In this document: piece after piece, positions 1 through 11,330 of the stretch
How the letters are laid out: each line of letters begins with the position of its first letter
Position numbering within the stretch: the stretch's first letter is position 1
Assembly: GCA_965112735.1 (NCBI GenBank)
Contig: OZ218951.1
Coordinates: forward strand, 248,001-312,000
Length of the DNA stretch: 64,000 nucleotides
DNA from: Phaeosaccion multiseriatum
Lineage: Eukaryota > Ochrophyta, other classes
Direction of reading: 5' to 3'
Position numbers and translations under genes: made by a program
Notes under the pieces: model-generated
What the model saw: only the letters and a program-made list of their open reading frames with translations
Told to the model about the DNA's origin: nothing
Databases searched by the model: none

Positions 1-26
1 TTGGGCAGGAGTGGGCATGAGAGGGC

Positions 27-1309
27 ATGAGAGGGCATGAGCAGGTGTTGAGCAGGTGTTGCAGCTACATTTACAATGGGCTCCGGCAAACCGGCGGTTC
101 TTTCGGCGCCGGCTCCGCCTCTGATCTTCCCATGCTCTTATCATGTTACCTTGTGCGTTCCCCCCCCCCCCCTTTGCCCCCCCCCAGACCCACCCCCACA
201 CACTCCGCTCGAGGCCACCGGCGCTCTCACCGAGGCCACCGCTTGTCGGGCTCCAGCAGCCTTACGCCAGACACCCTCACAGGGCTCACGGAGGGGCAGG
301 GGCAGGGGCAGGCATATGGGCTGGAGCACGCGTATGCGCAGGTGTATGGGAGTGCAAGTCTGTGCATGTCCTCCTCATCATCCTCCTCCTCCTCCGACGA
401 CGACGACAGTGATGAAGGCAAGGAAGCGTGCCCGCCATCGCCGGCGGGGGCGGGAGTGGGCAGGGCATCACACGTGGCATCGGGGGGGGAAGGAGGGGGG
501 GAAGGAGGGGCAGGGGCGGTGGAGGGGGGCAGAGGTTTACGCTTCAAGGACTTGACGGTGGGGACGGAGGGGTTGGAGGCATACCGAGAGGACTCGTCTT
601 CAGATGACGACCACCGCGACGATTTCGACGACCACGACGAGGAGGGTGATGGGAACGACGTCGGAGCGACAGGTGAGAGGGGGCTTGGTCCTTCGTCTTT
701 CGTCACTGTCACTTGCCTGTATGTATGCCTTCGTATGTTTGCCCATACGCCTGCATGCTGCGCCTCGATGCGCTGCGGTGCTGCGGGTGTTGTGCGCTAC
801 ACATGTCATGTGCAAACGGATGGCAGCGGATGGAGGATTGGATGGCAGCGGATGGAGGGTTGGGCTTTGGGTTGTGGCAGTGGAAAGTCGAGGGGGATGG
901 CGCCACCCAAGGAAAGAAGGGAGGAAGGGAGGAAGGGAGGAAGGAAGGAACGGAGCGCTCCTTCATGCATCCATCCACCCTCTTGCTTCTCTTTTGCCTC
1001 ATTCCTCCCTCTCTTGCTGCTGCCCTTGCTGTTGGTGATACAGCCCGCGCGCGGCTCATGTCCCCCGGTCTGACGGTGGCGACCGCCAACTTCGATATGG
1101 CCCCCACCCCGGACCGCATGCTCAGTAGCCACAGCTACAGCTACAGCCAAGCTATGAGCCGCAGCCACGGCAACAGCCACACCAAGCCACGTAAGCGCAT
1201 CAGCATCTCCCTCCACCCCGATGCCTTGGCCGACGACGAGGAGGACGGCCACACATTCGTCGGGGGTAAGTGCGCGTGCGTGCGTGTGTGGGGCCGTGTG
1301 TGTGTGGGG

Positions 1310-1347
<38 letters not shown>

Positions 1348-2832
1348 GTGCGTGTGAGGCACCGCCTCGAAGTGCCGATGAGGAGGCACCCGCCTGCCCT
1401 GGCTCGACCCCCAACTAACGCCCCGATGCCCAACTGCCCCCACTTTACATTTGTCCGTCCCTGCCAATACACACACACACGTGCACACACACGCACCCAC
1501 ACAGCATCCCTGCCCGCCCCCGCAGCCCCCCTCCCACCAGGCCCGAGCCACACACACACACACACACAGGCATCGCCTCCCCGCCTGAGGATCGGGATCA
1601 AGGACAACGAGGACAACGAGGACAACGAGGACAGCGAGGACAAGAAGCACCCCCCCTGGCAAAAGCCCATGTCCCCCCCGGGGAAGCCAACGAGCCCCAT
1701 GGCTATGGCGGAGCTTCCCCCCCTGGGCTTTGGGGCCACGACGATCAGCACCCGTGGGCAGCCCGTGACGGTTTCGGACCTCGGCAACGGCACGTGGTGC
1801 ACCACATATCGCACGGCCTACGGGGGTACGTACACGAGCTTCAGGCTCGATGACTCCTTCGACCCCAGCATGGACACTCACCACATTGGCCACGGGCTCA
1901 GCGGCGGCGGCGGCGGCGGCGGCGGCAGTGGGTTGGGCGGCAGTGGCGCCATCGGCAGCGGTGGTTTGAGTGGCAGCGGTGCAATGGGTGGCAGTGGCGG
2001 CAGCGGTGCAATGGGCAGTGGCGCGCTGTTCGGCAGCGGCAAGCAGTCGCTCTTCGGGACGGGGCAAACGAGTCACTCTGGCATGAGCTTCGGAGATGGC
2101 AGTGGAGGGGGGGGGGGGGAGGGGGGCACGTACCCCCGGGAGGGCGAGTGGGCGGGCAGAGGCGGAGATGAGCGAGAGAGAGAAGGGTACGCGGCTCTAC
2201 TCAAGTACGGCAAGCGAACCCTCAGTAGGCTCGATCGCATTTCCCAGCAGGTGAGGGCGTTGCATACACGCGTTGGTGATCTCTTGTCCACGGTTGTTGT
2301 GAGTTGTGGGGGGGATGGACTGTTGTGAGCAGAGTTGCAGACCTACCTCCTGCCTCGGCACTTGTTTGCTCTGCCTCCCCCGCCAACCACACCCAATGTT
2401 GCTCTCGTCTCATGAACCGAACCCCCGTCTGCCATCCACTGCCATCCACTGCCATCCCACGCTCCCGGTCAGATCTTCCCCAACATGCAGCTGCAGGGGG
2501 ACGAGGCGGTGGAGGGGGGGGAGGAAGGGAGGGACAAGGAGGGGGAGGGGGGGGGGATGGCAGTGGATGGGCTGGGGAGCGCGGCCAGCATGGGCACAGG
2601 GATGGGAACAGGCGCAACAGCAGGGGCAGCAGGTGGTGATACAGGCTCTTCCTTGGCGACGGTACTGGGCTGGGAATTTCGATTCGGTGGTGGGAGGAGC
2701 AGTGGCGGCAGTGAGCCCGTGGGGGGGGGGCAGGCGCACCAAAGAGCAGCGGCACAAGCAGCGGCTGAGGCTGACGAGGGAGAGGACGGAGGAGGCAGTG
2801 ACCCCCCTCTCATGATCGTTGGAGGAGAGTGA
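27..2832 (+). CDS. Unrecognised acidic, Ser/Gly-rich protein, four or more exons, 5' end uncertain
   Basis: Readable exons are 27(or 188)-672, 1044-1265, 1541-2250 and 2473-2832, ending in TGA. Donors are GTGAGA, GTAAGT and GTGAGG. Acceptors end in ATACAG, CACCAG and GGTCAG. Phases 1, 1 and 0 agree at the three junctions, giving 645 aa if the ATG at 27 is used. A run of C followed by AG at 186-187 looks like an acceptor, so the first 160 bases may be an intron with the true start outside the window. The protein has a Ser run followed by Asp (about residues 115-128), a second acidic patch near the end of exon 1, a D-N-E repeat opening exon 3, and a long Gly/Ser tract (about 1895-2040). No family is recognised. 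The more ordered stretch covers 1680-1860, just after the D-N-E repeat, and 2180-2250. The low-complexity composition suggests a disordered nuclear or scaffolding protein, but that is a guess. Confidence 0.5.
1313..1354. repeat. (GT)n microsatellite in intron 2 of the first gene
   Basis: A GT dinucleotide run lies just after the GTAAGT donor at 1266. A shorter CA run sits at the start of the next exon (1551-1568). Confidence 0.8.
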
Positions 2833-3777
2833 GATTGCTCTTTGTTCCCTTCGGAGGAGGAGGGGGAGGCGACACACACACACACAGGCAGGGCGATGGC
2901 ACCTCATGGCGCGGGCGCTGACGGCTTGGGGAGCAGGAGGAGGAGGAGGAGGAACTATGGGGTTGTTGTTGAGGCACCGTGGGTTGAGACAGCATCGGGT
3001 TGGCGGGTTGGTTGTCTGCTTAGGTTCTGAGTCCTGCTTCACAGGCCATTGGACTCTGACGGGGCTCGATGATAAGTCGATACATGAGATAAAATACATT
3101 CGATTATCATAACATATAGTAATACTATTTCGAAAAAAATATACGTGGAATAGCCCCTCTCGAGGCGTTGCTGAGGTGAGGGGTGAGGGGTATAACATGT
3201 GAGGGGTGAGGGGTATAACATGTGCCCTCCCCCTCCCCCTCCCCCTCCCCCTCCCCCTCTCCTCTCTCCCTCTCCCTCTCCCTCTCTCTCACTGTCTCCA
3301 TCTCTCTCCCCCCCTCTCTCTTCTCCAGACCTCCAACAGGGCACACAAGGATTGAAATTGACCGTCAGTCAGTCTACTGTCCGCACCAGCCATTCCATTT
3401 GACTGCAAAAGCCATCCGAGGCACCCAAAGGCCCTACTACAAAAGCAGCCTTAATTTATCCCTTTGCCTCGGCCCATCCATCGATCCATCGAACAACACC
3501 CCCCCCCTCCCATTATTTAGTTTTGGAACAAAAAGCACCCCCCCCCCCATTATTTTTGTTTTGGAACAAAAAGCATTGCCCCCCGCCCCGCAAGGCTCCG
3601 GCCCACTCAACCGACAGACAGAAAAGCAAAAACTGTAACTGTCACTACTCTCAGAGGTGTCAGGCGCCTGATATCGATCGATATTTGATATCGGCCCCTG
3701 GCTGAGAGGGCGGCAGGAGAGACACTGTTAGCGGCTGACGAGCTGGTGCTGCCCCCCCCCCCCCCCTGCAACAGCCC
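2833..3777. other. Intergenic region between two gene 3' ends
   Basis: This tail-to-tail spacer holds no convincing gene. Positions 3080-3145 are AT-rich and could hold the polyadenylation region of the first gene. At 3176-3222 a 20-odd-base unit (GTGAGGGGTATAACATGT) is repeated in tandem, followed by a CCCCCT/CCCTCT tract (3223-3330). Near 3672-3695 there is a palindromic ATCGATCGAT element followed by a sequence that recurs near 40978 and 49605. Confidence 0.6.
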
Positions 3778-6700
3778 TCATGACGGCGCCTTGGGCTGCA
3801 AGTGCAAGTGTTGCCCCTCCACCTCCACCATGGAGCTCATCTCCATGATGGAGCTCACTTCGAGCTGTTCCATATCCTGTGACGACCATTGGGACCCCTC
3901 CCCTTCCCCTCCCCCTCCCCCTTCCCAGGATATTGTGTGTACCCGGGGCATCATCTGCTGCGGCTGCGGCTGCGGGTAGGCGTGTTGCATATTCAGTGTG
4001 AGGGTCTGTGAGTCTCGTCCACCGCTGTTCCAACCGCCGCCGCCACGGCCGCCGCCGGCAGATTCCGACACCGCCATATCCACCGCCAACTGAAGTGCTT
4101 TGCTGAGGGGAGGTGGGCGGTGGTCAGCGGCAGAGAGGGAGAGGGGAGGGACCACAGCAGCGGAGGGGGGCGGGGAGGGGAGGGGGGTGCGCGGGAGAGA
4201 GGGAGAGAGGCAGACAGGGAGAGAGGGAGTGAGGGAGGGAGGGAGTGAGGGAGGGAGGGAGGGAGGGAGGGAGGGAGGGAGGGAGGGAGGGAGGGAGGGA
4301 GGGAGGGAGGGAGGGAGGGAGGGAGGGAGGGAGGGAGGGAGGGAGGGAGTGAGGGAGTGAGGTAGGGAGACAGGGGGTGGTGTGCCACTCAAGGCAATGA
4401 AGACAGCTCCAAGCAAGCTCCTAGTGAGTAAAAGGGGGACGATGGATGGACTTGCTTGTGGAATGGTCCTCCCCCCCCCCCGTTCCCCCTCCCCTTCCCT
4501 CCTCCTCCCCCCCCCTTCCCCCCCCCCCTTCACTCCTCCTCCCCTCGTGGACCTCCGTACGTAAGACTTACGTGATGCTCCTGTATACCCTCCAAGAGCC
4601 AATTGCTGCGAGGAAGCTGCTCACCACACATCCCAGGTTGAGCGCAAATGTGATGACCACGAATATCTGCACAAGGAGAGAGGAGGGGGGAGATGGGCTT
4701 AAAGGGTGCTTTCTTCAGCCCGACCGACCGCAGCAGCAGACGGAGACGAATCGAACCCGGGGACGCACTGGCGGGGGGGCACTGGTGAGGAGGGACTTCC
4801 AAAGGAAAGGCCAAAGGAAGAGCGAAAGGAAAGGAAGGCTTGGCGTTTCATCGGCGGTGTGCAACGTCGAGGCATGGACTGCCTTGCTTTCTAGCGATGA
4901 CGCATCATGCCCCATCATGCCCACTTATGCCCAATCATGCCCAATCATGCCCAATTATGCCCAATCATGCCCAATCATGCCCAATCATGCCCAATCATGC
5001 CCAATCATGCCCACTTATGCCCAATCATGCCCAATCATGCCCAATCATGCCCAATCATGCCCAATCATGCCCAATTATGCCCAATCATGCCCAGTGTGTG
5101 GCTCACCTTGGCGCCGGTCATGAAACCTTCTCCCCAATCTTGAGACGAGGCGAGGCGGGGCGTGGCGAGGGGAGGGGAGTCAGTCAGTCAGTCAGTCAGT
5201 CAGTCAGTCAGTCAGTCAGTCAGTCAGTCAGTCAGTCAGTCAGTCAGTCAGTCAGTCAGTCAGTCAGTCAGTCAGTCAGTCAGTCAGTCAGTCAGTCAGT
5301 CAGTCAGTCAGTCAGTCAGTCAGTCAGTCAGTCAGTCAGTCAGTCAGTCAGTCAGTCAGTCAGTCAGTCAGTCAGTCAGTCAGTCAGTCAGTCAGTCAGT
5401 CAGTCAGTCAGTCAGTCAGTCAGTCAGTCAGTCAGTCAGTCAGTCAGTCAGTCAGTCAGTCAGTCAGTCAGTCAGTCAGTCAGTCAGTCAGTCAGTCAGT
5501 CAGTCAGTCAGTCAGTCAGTCAGTCAGTCAGTCAGTCAGTCAGTCAGTCAGTCAGTCAGTCAGTCAGTCAGTCAGTCAGTCAGTCAGTCAGTCAGTCAGT
5601 CAGTCAGTCAGTCAGTCAGTCAGTCAGTCAGTCAGTCAGTCAGTCAGTCAGTCAGTCAGTCAGTCAGTCAGTCAGTCAGTCAGTCAGTCAGTCAGTCAGT
5701 CAGTCAGTCAGTCAGTCAGTCAGTCAGTCAGTCAGTCAGTCAGTCAGTCAGTCAGTCAGTCAGTCAGGCACTGCGTTACCCTACCCATGCAGACAGCCAA
5801 GACAGGCAGGCAGGCAGGCAGACAGGCAGGCAGGCAGCTGCATGCATGTGGGGCAAGGCGAGGAAAGACACCCGATTGGGCCGTACCCCGCTACGCACAG
5901 CACCATACCCCCCTACACACACCGCCATACCCCCCTACACACACCGCCATACCCCCCTACACACACCGCCATACCCCCCTACACACACCGCCATACCCCC
6001 CTACACACACCGCCATACCCCCCTACACACACCGCCATACCCCCCTACATACAGCGCCACCACACACGCCGAGGTGCAGGAGAAGCACGAGGAGACGCCA
6101 AAACCAGATCGACAAGGCTTGAGTTTCAACTCGTGGAGGTTGGGCTCGTGACATTGTCAATGCCGTTGCAAGGCAGCAGCTGACCGACGACAACGGGGGG
6201 AGGGGGGAGCCAGTCCTCACTCCGGCCCATCCCGCGAAGCGAACGTGTGGCTCCATGCCATAGGCCCACGGACAGCACAATCGCACAGCACACCCCACTC
6301 CCCTCCACACTGCACTCACATTCTGCGTCTGGGTGGTCCTGGAGATTGTGGGCTTCGACTATCGCTCTACCCCAGAACCAGCAGGCCATCGTGTCAGAAA
6401 GTGACGCCACGAACTGGCACAGCGCGTTAAACTTGAAGCTGGGGGAGGGAGGGAGGGAGGGAGGGAGGGAGGGGACTTAATAGCAAAACCCTTCTCTCCA
6501 ATTGCGAGAAATTCTTTGAAACTTTGTTTGCGCGCGTGTTTGCTCTCGCGCACGTATGTACACACACAAGACGCGTACGCACACGCCAAAATAGGCAGTG
6601 CTTCGGGAAGCTCTCCAGCAGCGCCCGCACGAAATGGGGTTGGACAGAGCTCATCAGTCTACAAGCGTACCTGCATTTTCCTCTGCTGCCACAGCACAGC

Positions 6701-7079
6701 GGAATGCTGCCTGCTATTGTCACGAGTAGAAAGGCAAGCCACGTGAACCACACAAGGAAGCCCATGTCAATAAGCGCCACGATGTGGAGCACCAGAGAGG
6801 CGATAGTCGCCCCATACCAGAGACTTGGCTCTGCTCGTGTGCGGTGCGCCGGAAGGAGGGGGGGAGAGCAGAGAGGCGATGGACGAGAACGTGAGTGAGG
6901 AGAGGGCGTTGTGGTTGGAACAAGCAACGGACCCCGTAGAACCGTACCCTTCTTCCGTGGGGGCTGGCAGCAAGCGTAGCCTCCTCTACTGGGCGAGACC
7001 TCCTTGTATGCTTGCGGCTGGAGAGAGGTCGGGAGAGAGATGGGGACGTAGCGGGAGCAAAGTATCGTCAGACTTGTTT

Positions 7080-7120
<41 letters not shown>

Positions 7121-7156
7121 TCTCCTACTAAGCGTTACCTGTCCTCCCTGCTGCAT
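3778..7156 (-). CDS. Small multi-pass membrane protein, 272 aa, seven exons
   Basis: Exons on the minus strand are 7156-7139, 7017-6948, 6830-6671, 6438-6320, 5138-5107, 4666-4572 and 4102-3778. All six junctions are GT-AG and the phases (0, 1, 2, 1, 0, 2) close exactly to a 273-codon frame. The start is ATG followed by Gln-Gln-Gly-Gly-Gln. Residues about 35-75 form two adjacent hydrophobic segments, about 85-110 a third, and the sequence after the short exon 5 (about 140-160) a fourth. A Cys-Cys pair precedes the first helix and another lies after the second. The C-terminal about 110 residues are soluble, Gly/Pro/Gln-rich and end in a Met/Glu/Ser-rich stretch, probably cytosolic. The family was not recognised. 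The exon 6 donor GTAAGT itself contains an in-frame TAA, so intron retention would give a 165-aa form without the soluble tail. The exon model is well supported by phase; the function is unknown. Confidence 0.7.
4197..4364. repeat. (GGGA)n tract in intron 6 of the membrane-protein gene
   Basis: An almost pure GGGA tetranucleotide array on the + strand (CCCT on the coding strand), with a few GTGA interruptions at both ends. It lies in the intron 4571-4103. Confidence 0.9.
4905..5095. repeat. 10-bp tandem repeat in intron 5 of the membrane-protein gene
   Basis: About 19 copies of the decamer CCCAATCATG, with CCACTTATG and CCAATTATG variants. The array begins a few bases inside intron 5 (5106-4667), right after its donor. 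Confidence 0.9.
5178..5766. repeat. (CAGT)n array, about 147 copies, in intron 4 of the membrane-protein gene
   Basis: The tetranucleotide CAGT is repeated without visible interruption for about 590 bp. It gives spurious long Ser-Val-Ser-Gln reading frames. It lies in the 1.18-kb intron 6319-5139. Confidence 0.95.
5800..6052. repeat. GGCA run and 22-bp tandem repeat in intron 4
   Basis: A short GGCA/GACA run (5800-5838) is followed by about seven copies of a 22-bp unit (CACCGCCATACCCCCCTACA plus CA) from about 5900 to 6052. Confidence 0.85.
7083..7114. repeat. (GA)n tract in intron 1 of the membrane-protein gene
   Basis: About 16 GA dinucleotides; on the coding strand this is CT and contributes a pyrimidine tract within intron 7138-7018. 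Confidence 0.8.
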
Positions 7157-7318
7157 CACATGGCTTGGTAGCGACCGACACGGTAGTTTAGTTATTATAT
7201 ATTACACCCTTAAGCCACACAAAGTCACATCATCACACAATACAGTTTTCTAAAATTGCTACAGTTACGGGGGCTGACAAACTAAAACTAAAACTACCAA
7301 CGCCCCCTTTTACTTTTT

Positions 7319-7744
7319 TTACTGTGATTGCTGTGATTTCGCGGTTGAATGGCACTTTTGACGCCCAATTATTACGCCCCATTAATTTTTTTTTACGCCA
7401 AATGACGATTTTTTTTGACGACGTTTGACGACGTTTGACGACGCTTTAGCCCCCTATTTGACGCCCTTTGACGCCTTTTGACGCCTTTTGACGCTCTTTG
7501 ACGCCCTTTGACGCCCTTTTCCGTGATTTTTTTTTACGTGATTTTTTTTAGACGAAATTAAGGCGAATTAAGATAAAAGGGCGTCAAAGTGCGTCAAAGG
7601 GCGTCAAAGGGCGTCAAATAGGGGGCTAAAGCGTCGTCAAACGTCGTCAAACGTCGTCAAAAAAATCGTCATATGGCGTTAAAAAAAAATTAATGGGGCG
7701 TAATTGGGCGTCAAAAGTGCCACTCAACCGCGAAATCACAGTAA
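7319..7744. repeat. Long palindrome 1 (foldback/MITE-like)
   Basis: The left arm (about 7319-7527) reads back as the right arm (about 7576-7744). Both ends carry TTACTGTGATT and TTTCGCGGTTGA-type sequence, and inside are matching GACGACGTTTGACGACG and CCCCCTATTTGACGCC blocks. The arms are built on a repeated TTTGACGCC unit. The central spacer is about 50 bp and AT-rich. The left arm has a small extra duplication near its tip. No coding capacity is seen. It abuts palindrome 2 directly. Confidence 0.85.
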
Positions 7745-8322
7745 CACTCGATTTGCGTAAGAATCGCCCAAATTTCGACCAAAACGGTTTTAGCGCATTT
7801 GCAGGAAAATGACGCTGGGAGGAGCGCTATAGCTCTTCGTGTAGCTCTTTGAGATCCCCACCGATCCATGGTCTTTCGGCTTTCATCGCCTCTTCCCTTC
7901 CGTAGTTGTCAGCATTTCCGCAGCAGCACCCCCTTCCCGGGGGGGGAGAAGGGGGATGTGCACGCCACGGAAATCGCTCATGGGCAGCTTGCTTGCCCGC
8001 CCTTCTGCAAGAGAACAGGCGCAGCGCTACGGCGGCTAGCCACAGTGGAGCAGCAGCAGGACCCTTGGCAAGCCTGGTGCGATTTCCGTGGCGTGCACAT
8101 CCCCCGTCCCCCCCCCGGGAAGGGGGTGCTGCTGCGGAAATGCTGACAACTACGGAAGGGAAGAGGCGATCAAAGCCGAAAGACCATGGATCGGTGGGGA
8201 TCTCAAAGAGCTACACGAAGAGCTATAGCGCTCCTCCCAGCGTCATTCTCCTGCAAATGCGCAAAAACCGTTTTGGGCCGGAAATCCGGCGATTTGGGCG
8301 ATTCTTACGCAAATCGAGTGTT
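7742..8322. repeat. Long palindrome 2 (foldback/MITE-like)
   Basis: The outer ends match perfectly for at least 27 bases (TAACACTCGATTTGCGTAAG and onward). The arms run about 7742-7977 and 8079-8322, with a loop of about 100 bp that also contains minor dyads. Matching landmarks in both arms include a CCATGGATCGGTGGGG block and its complement. The arms differ by a few substitutions and short indels, so the element is not brand new. No protein is encoded. Confidence 0.85.
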
Positions 8323-8370
8323 AAAAAATTAAAAAAAAAAAATCATAATAAAAACCTCAAGATGCCACCA

Positions 8371-8718
8371 GGCCTCTCGCTGCGTGCTCCACACGCTGCC
8401 TGCATCAGGTAAGCCGCATCCCCTTGTCCTCTCTGGCTCCTCCTTTGCCACGACTCTTCGGCCTCCCTCCTCCCTTCCTCCTCCCTCCTCCCTCCTCCCT
8501 GTCCTTCCCCTCCGCTCCTCCTCCCCTCTCCTCCCCCTCCCCCTAGGCCATCCCGTCCGTGAGCAACAGCGTCACTAGCACCTGCACCACCGGGCTTGCA
8601 GTGATGTCAAGACCCGGGCACTCCATCTTGTCGAACAACAATTGGTCCACGCGCTCACGGAGCTCGTTCACAAGCACGGAGATGCGCGCCATGGCGGAGA
8701 AGCAGATCCACCCATCGA
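8371..8718 (-). pseudogene. Truncated copy of the last exon and 3' flank of the DExH helicase gene
   Basis: This block matches 36311-36631 in the same orientation with scattered substitutions and small indels. It covers most of the helicase's final exon (the C-terminal OB-fold, including the DGWI-FSAMARI region and the stop codon) plus about 150 bp of downstream sequence. One visible change is DGWI-R to DGWI-C; another is I to M further on. It lacks the first codons of the exon and its splice acceptor, and ends abruptly about 80 bp from the stop codon of the megasynthase gene. It cannot make a helicase by itself. Confidence 0.85.
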
Positions 8719-8798
8719 CAATGGGTCCGGGACCAGTCAGCCAAGTATACATCACCGCCCTAGACTATTCTTCAATCGCCCGTATCGTACTAGAGGGA

Positions 8799-11330
8799 TC
8801 AAACTACATCGAATCTATCTACATTCTTGGTCTCTTCAGGCTGATGCACACTCTTCCGCCGGAAAGGCGCTCCTCCTCGGCGAGGGCTGCTTCTCTCTCG
8901 AAGCACATGTCTCCTCGACTCTCCCCTGCCTTTGTTGCAAAGGGTTCGCTCTTCTGCCGGGGTTCCGCCGCTGTCCAGCTCCGTTCCGTGACGCGGCGCA
9001 GTGAGCGCTCGGGAGGACAAGACGTGCTTTCTCAGCGGTATGCCCACCCACGCCACGTCTCCACGCTTTGAATTGGTGACACTTTCACCTCTCATGGCCA
9101 TACTCAGGTCACCAACGTTAGCTCCTGCTTCAACGCGGCATCCAGGCTGCAAGTGAGCCCTTGCTCCGAGCCACGCGTTCTCCTCGACTTGCACAGTCTT
9201 GAAGACGAACCCTCCCGTGCCTTCGATGGTGTGCGCGAAGATTGTGGAGTCTTGCAACACCACCGCTTCGTCTCCAATGACGAGAAGATGCGCATCATAA
9301 GGCCTGAGCCATAAAGATGTGTCCTTGCCAACACTTGCCCCCAGCAGCCGCAGCCACGCCGCGTACACCGGCCCGCCCGCGAAGTACTTGATGCAGAGAG
9401 CCTCAATGAAGGCAGGGGCCATGCTGCCCAAGCGGTATATATCCAACGAAGGCGAATCGAGCGCTATAGGAGGCTGCCCCTCTTTGGCATGCAAGGATGT
9501 GCCCAGAACTCGATGGAAAAGAATGGCTGAGCAAGCGCCCGCCAAGGCCATGAGAACTTGAAAGACGAAGCTCCCCAACACAAGGAAGAACACTCCAGTA
9601 TGGCTCTCGCCCAGTGTATCCCTCGCCACCACTTCTGGAAGGACGAAGGGACAGAAGACGGCAGCCCCATGCACATGGCCATTGCGCAACAGCAGGTCAG
9701 ATACCGACGCGCTGATCAACACCCCCGGACACCAAACGCCGAGGAGCAGCACCACAGTCGCAAGCCCGCCGAGCGCATTGTGCATCCTCGACGGAACAGG
9801 AAGACTGCCTGCTGCATCGACGCCATCCTTCTCAGCAGCAGCACTCATTGGGTTCGGCAATACAAACGGCCTAGGGGCGCCCACTACAGAAGAGTTGCAC
9901 GGTACGTCGTCGTCTCTACTCACAACGGTGCGATCTGCGACCGTGCTTCCGTCCCCAATGCAAGCTCCGCCTAGGAGAAGAGCTTCGTTCGCAACAATGT
10001 TGAAGCGGCCGATTGTGATGCTTTGCGTATCCTCCTCTCCACGACCACCCCCATCAGCGAAAAGGTGCACAGAGCCCGCGAGCTGGGAGTTTTCCCCTAT
10101 CCTGAGCTTCTCCCATATCGTAGTGATAGGAAGGGTAAGAAGTGCGCACCCCCGCTCCAGCCTGGCGCCCATGGCGGAAGCAAAAACACGGTTGAGCCCA
10201 CATTGTGCCACAAAAAGGGAGCCAACTTTGAAGAGAGGACTCTCCTGAAGAACTCCGAGTGACAGCCGTGTGGTGGCGCTTGGGCCCAGCAGCAAGAACA
10301 CACGCTGTAGCGATAGCACTGCCACCATGTACAGCATGCTTCCGATCAGCAGCAGCACGGGGAATGCCAATGCACGAGCGAAGATGGAGACACTCTCCCC
10401 CGCGCCGTCGTCATCACCCCCACCGGCAAGCACAAGTATCCAGAGGGGCAGCAGGTACGACCCCAAGTTGGTCACTGAAAGCAGGGCCAAGGCACAAAGC
10501 TCTTTTCCTATCCGCCGCAGCCCCTGCTCGCGTTCGACCTCTGCCAGCGGGCCAGAGAGTGACGAATGGCCGAGCGACGCGTACGGACCGAGCTCCATCC
10601 CCTCGTCGATGACCAAGTCCTTTGGCTCCTTCTTCAGGCCCTCCCCCCCCTCCTGCGTCTGCCCCCCCTCCCATGGAGACGGACACACGTTGGACAGTAT
10701 GCACACCTTTGCTCCCTTCCCGATCCTCACGCGATGGACATGGAGCATGCCATTTCGAGTAATGACAGACGGGCGAATGACGGCTCCGTACTCGATCACT
10801 GCCCCTTCTCCAATCTCGATCAAGTCATGCTCGTGCAGCAGCCAGCTCTCTAAGCGCGCGCTTCCACTGATTCGTGCCCCCAGCAGGCGGTTCCACACCC
10901 GCAAGGCGAAGGTACCACGGAGAACAGAAATCAGCAGTGCGGCAAGTTTCAGCACATTCTGTACAGCATACCACCGCCAGTAGTACGAGCTCCTCACGGA
11001 CCATCGCCCCGGTCGCATGCGGCCAAGCACAGTCCACTTCACCACTACAATCAGGGCAAGGAACCAGCTTACTGACACGACGACGAGGGGTGGTAGCCAA
11101 GAAAGAATCGTCGTGTTGCCGCGCCCTGCTCTACGTAGCAAGTACACGCCAACGAAGCTGGGAGAAAACCCGCAGCTGAGCACAGCAACAACGAGCAGCC
11201 AACTCAGAACCTGCAGCACCACTTGCTTGCCAGTGCTGAGCCTCCGGTGCGCTTTCATCGCTTCCCCTTCTCCACCGACTGACTCGAAATCGCGCTCCTC
11301 GTCCTTCACTCGGGCTTCGCTTGCTGCCGA
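8799..11330 (-). other. Megasynthase terminal region: six TM helices and three left-handed beta-helix domains (Pls-like)
   Basis: From about residue 5650 to the end (6490) the order is: Ser/Glu-rich linker, two TM segments (11225-11030), a hexapeptide-repeat domain, two TM segments (about 10500-10250), a second hexapeptide domain, two TM segments (about 9760-9500), a third hexapeptide domain, and a basic, disordered C-terminus. Hexapeptide character is seen as regularly spaced I/V-G-x-x-A/S patterns (for example [15 protein letters not shown]). This alternation is the known layout behind A-PCP in the bacterial epsilon-poly-L-lysine synthetase Pls and in the NRPS terminal-domain family. In Pls this part carries out membrane-bound, iterative peptide-bond formation. 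Whether this copy is catalytic cannot be judged from sequence alone. Confidence 0.8.

Noticed and set aside
4745-4765. GGTTCGATTC-like T-arm on the minus strand, possible tRNA
   Set aside because: No acceptor stem, D-arm or anticodon arm can be folded around it.
4905-5095. Regular 10-bp repeats considered as a CRISPR-like array
   Set aside because: There are no unique spacers between units, it is a plain tandem repeat in an intron, and the genome is eukaryotic.
6126-6180. An extra exon of the membrane-protein gene after 6320
   Set aside because: Joining it gives an immediate stop, whereas joining 6320 to 5138 keeps the frame and closes all later phases.
4840-6183. Long reading frames made of Ser-Val-Ser-Gln
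   Set aside because: They are translations of the CAGT array, lie in an intron of a phase-consistent gene on the other strand, and have no ordered sequence.
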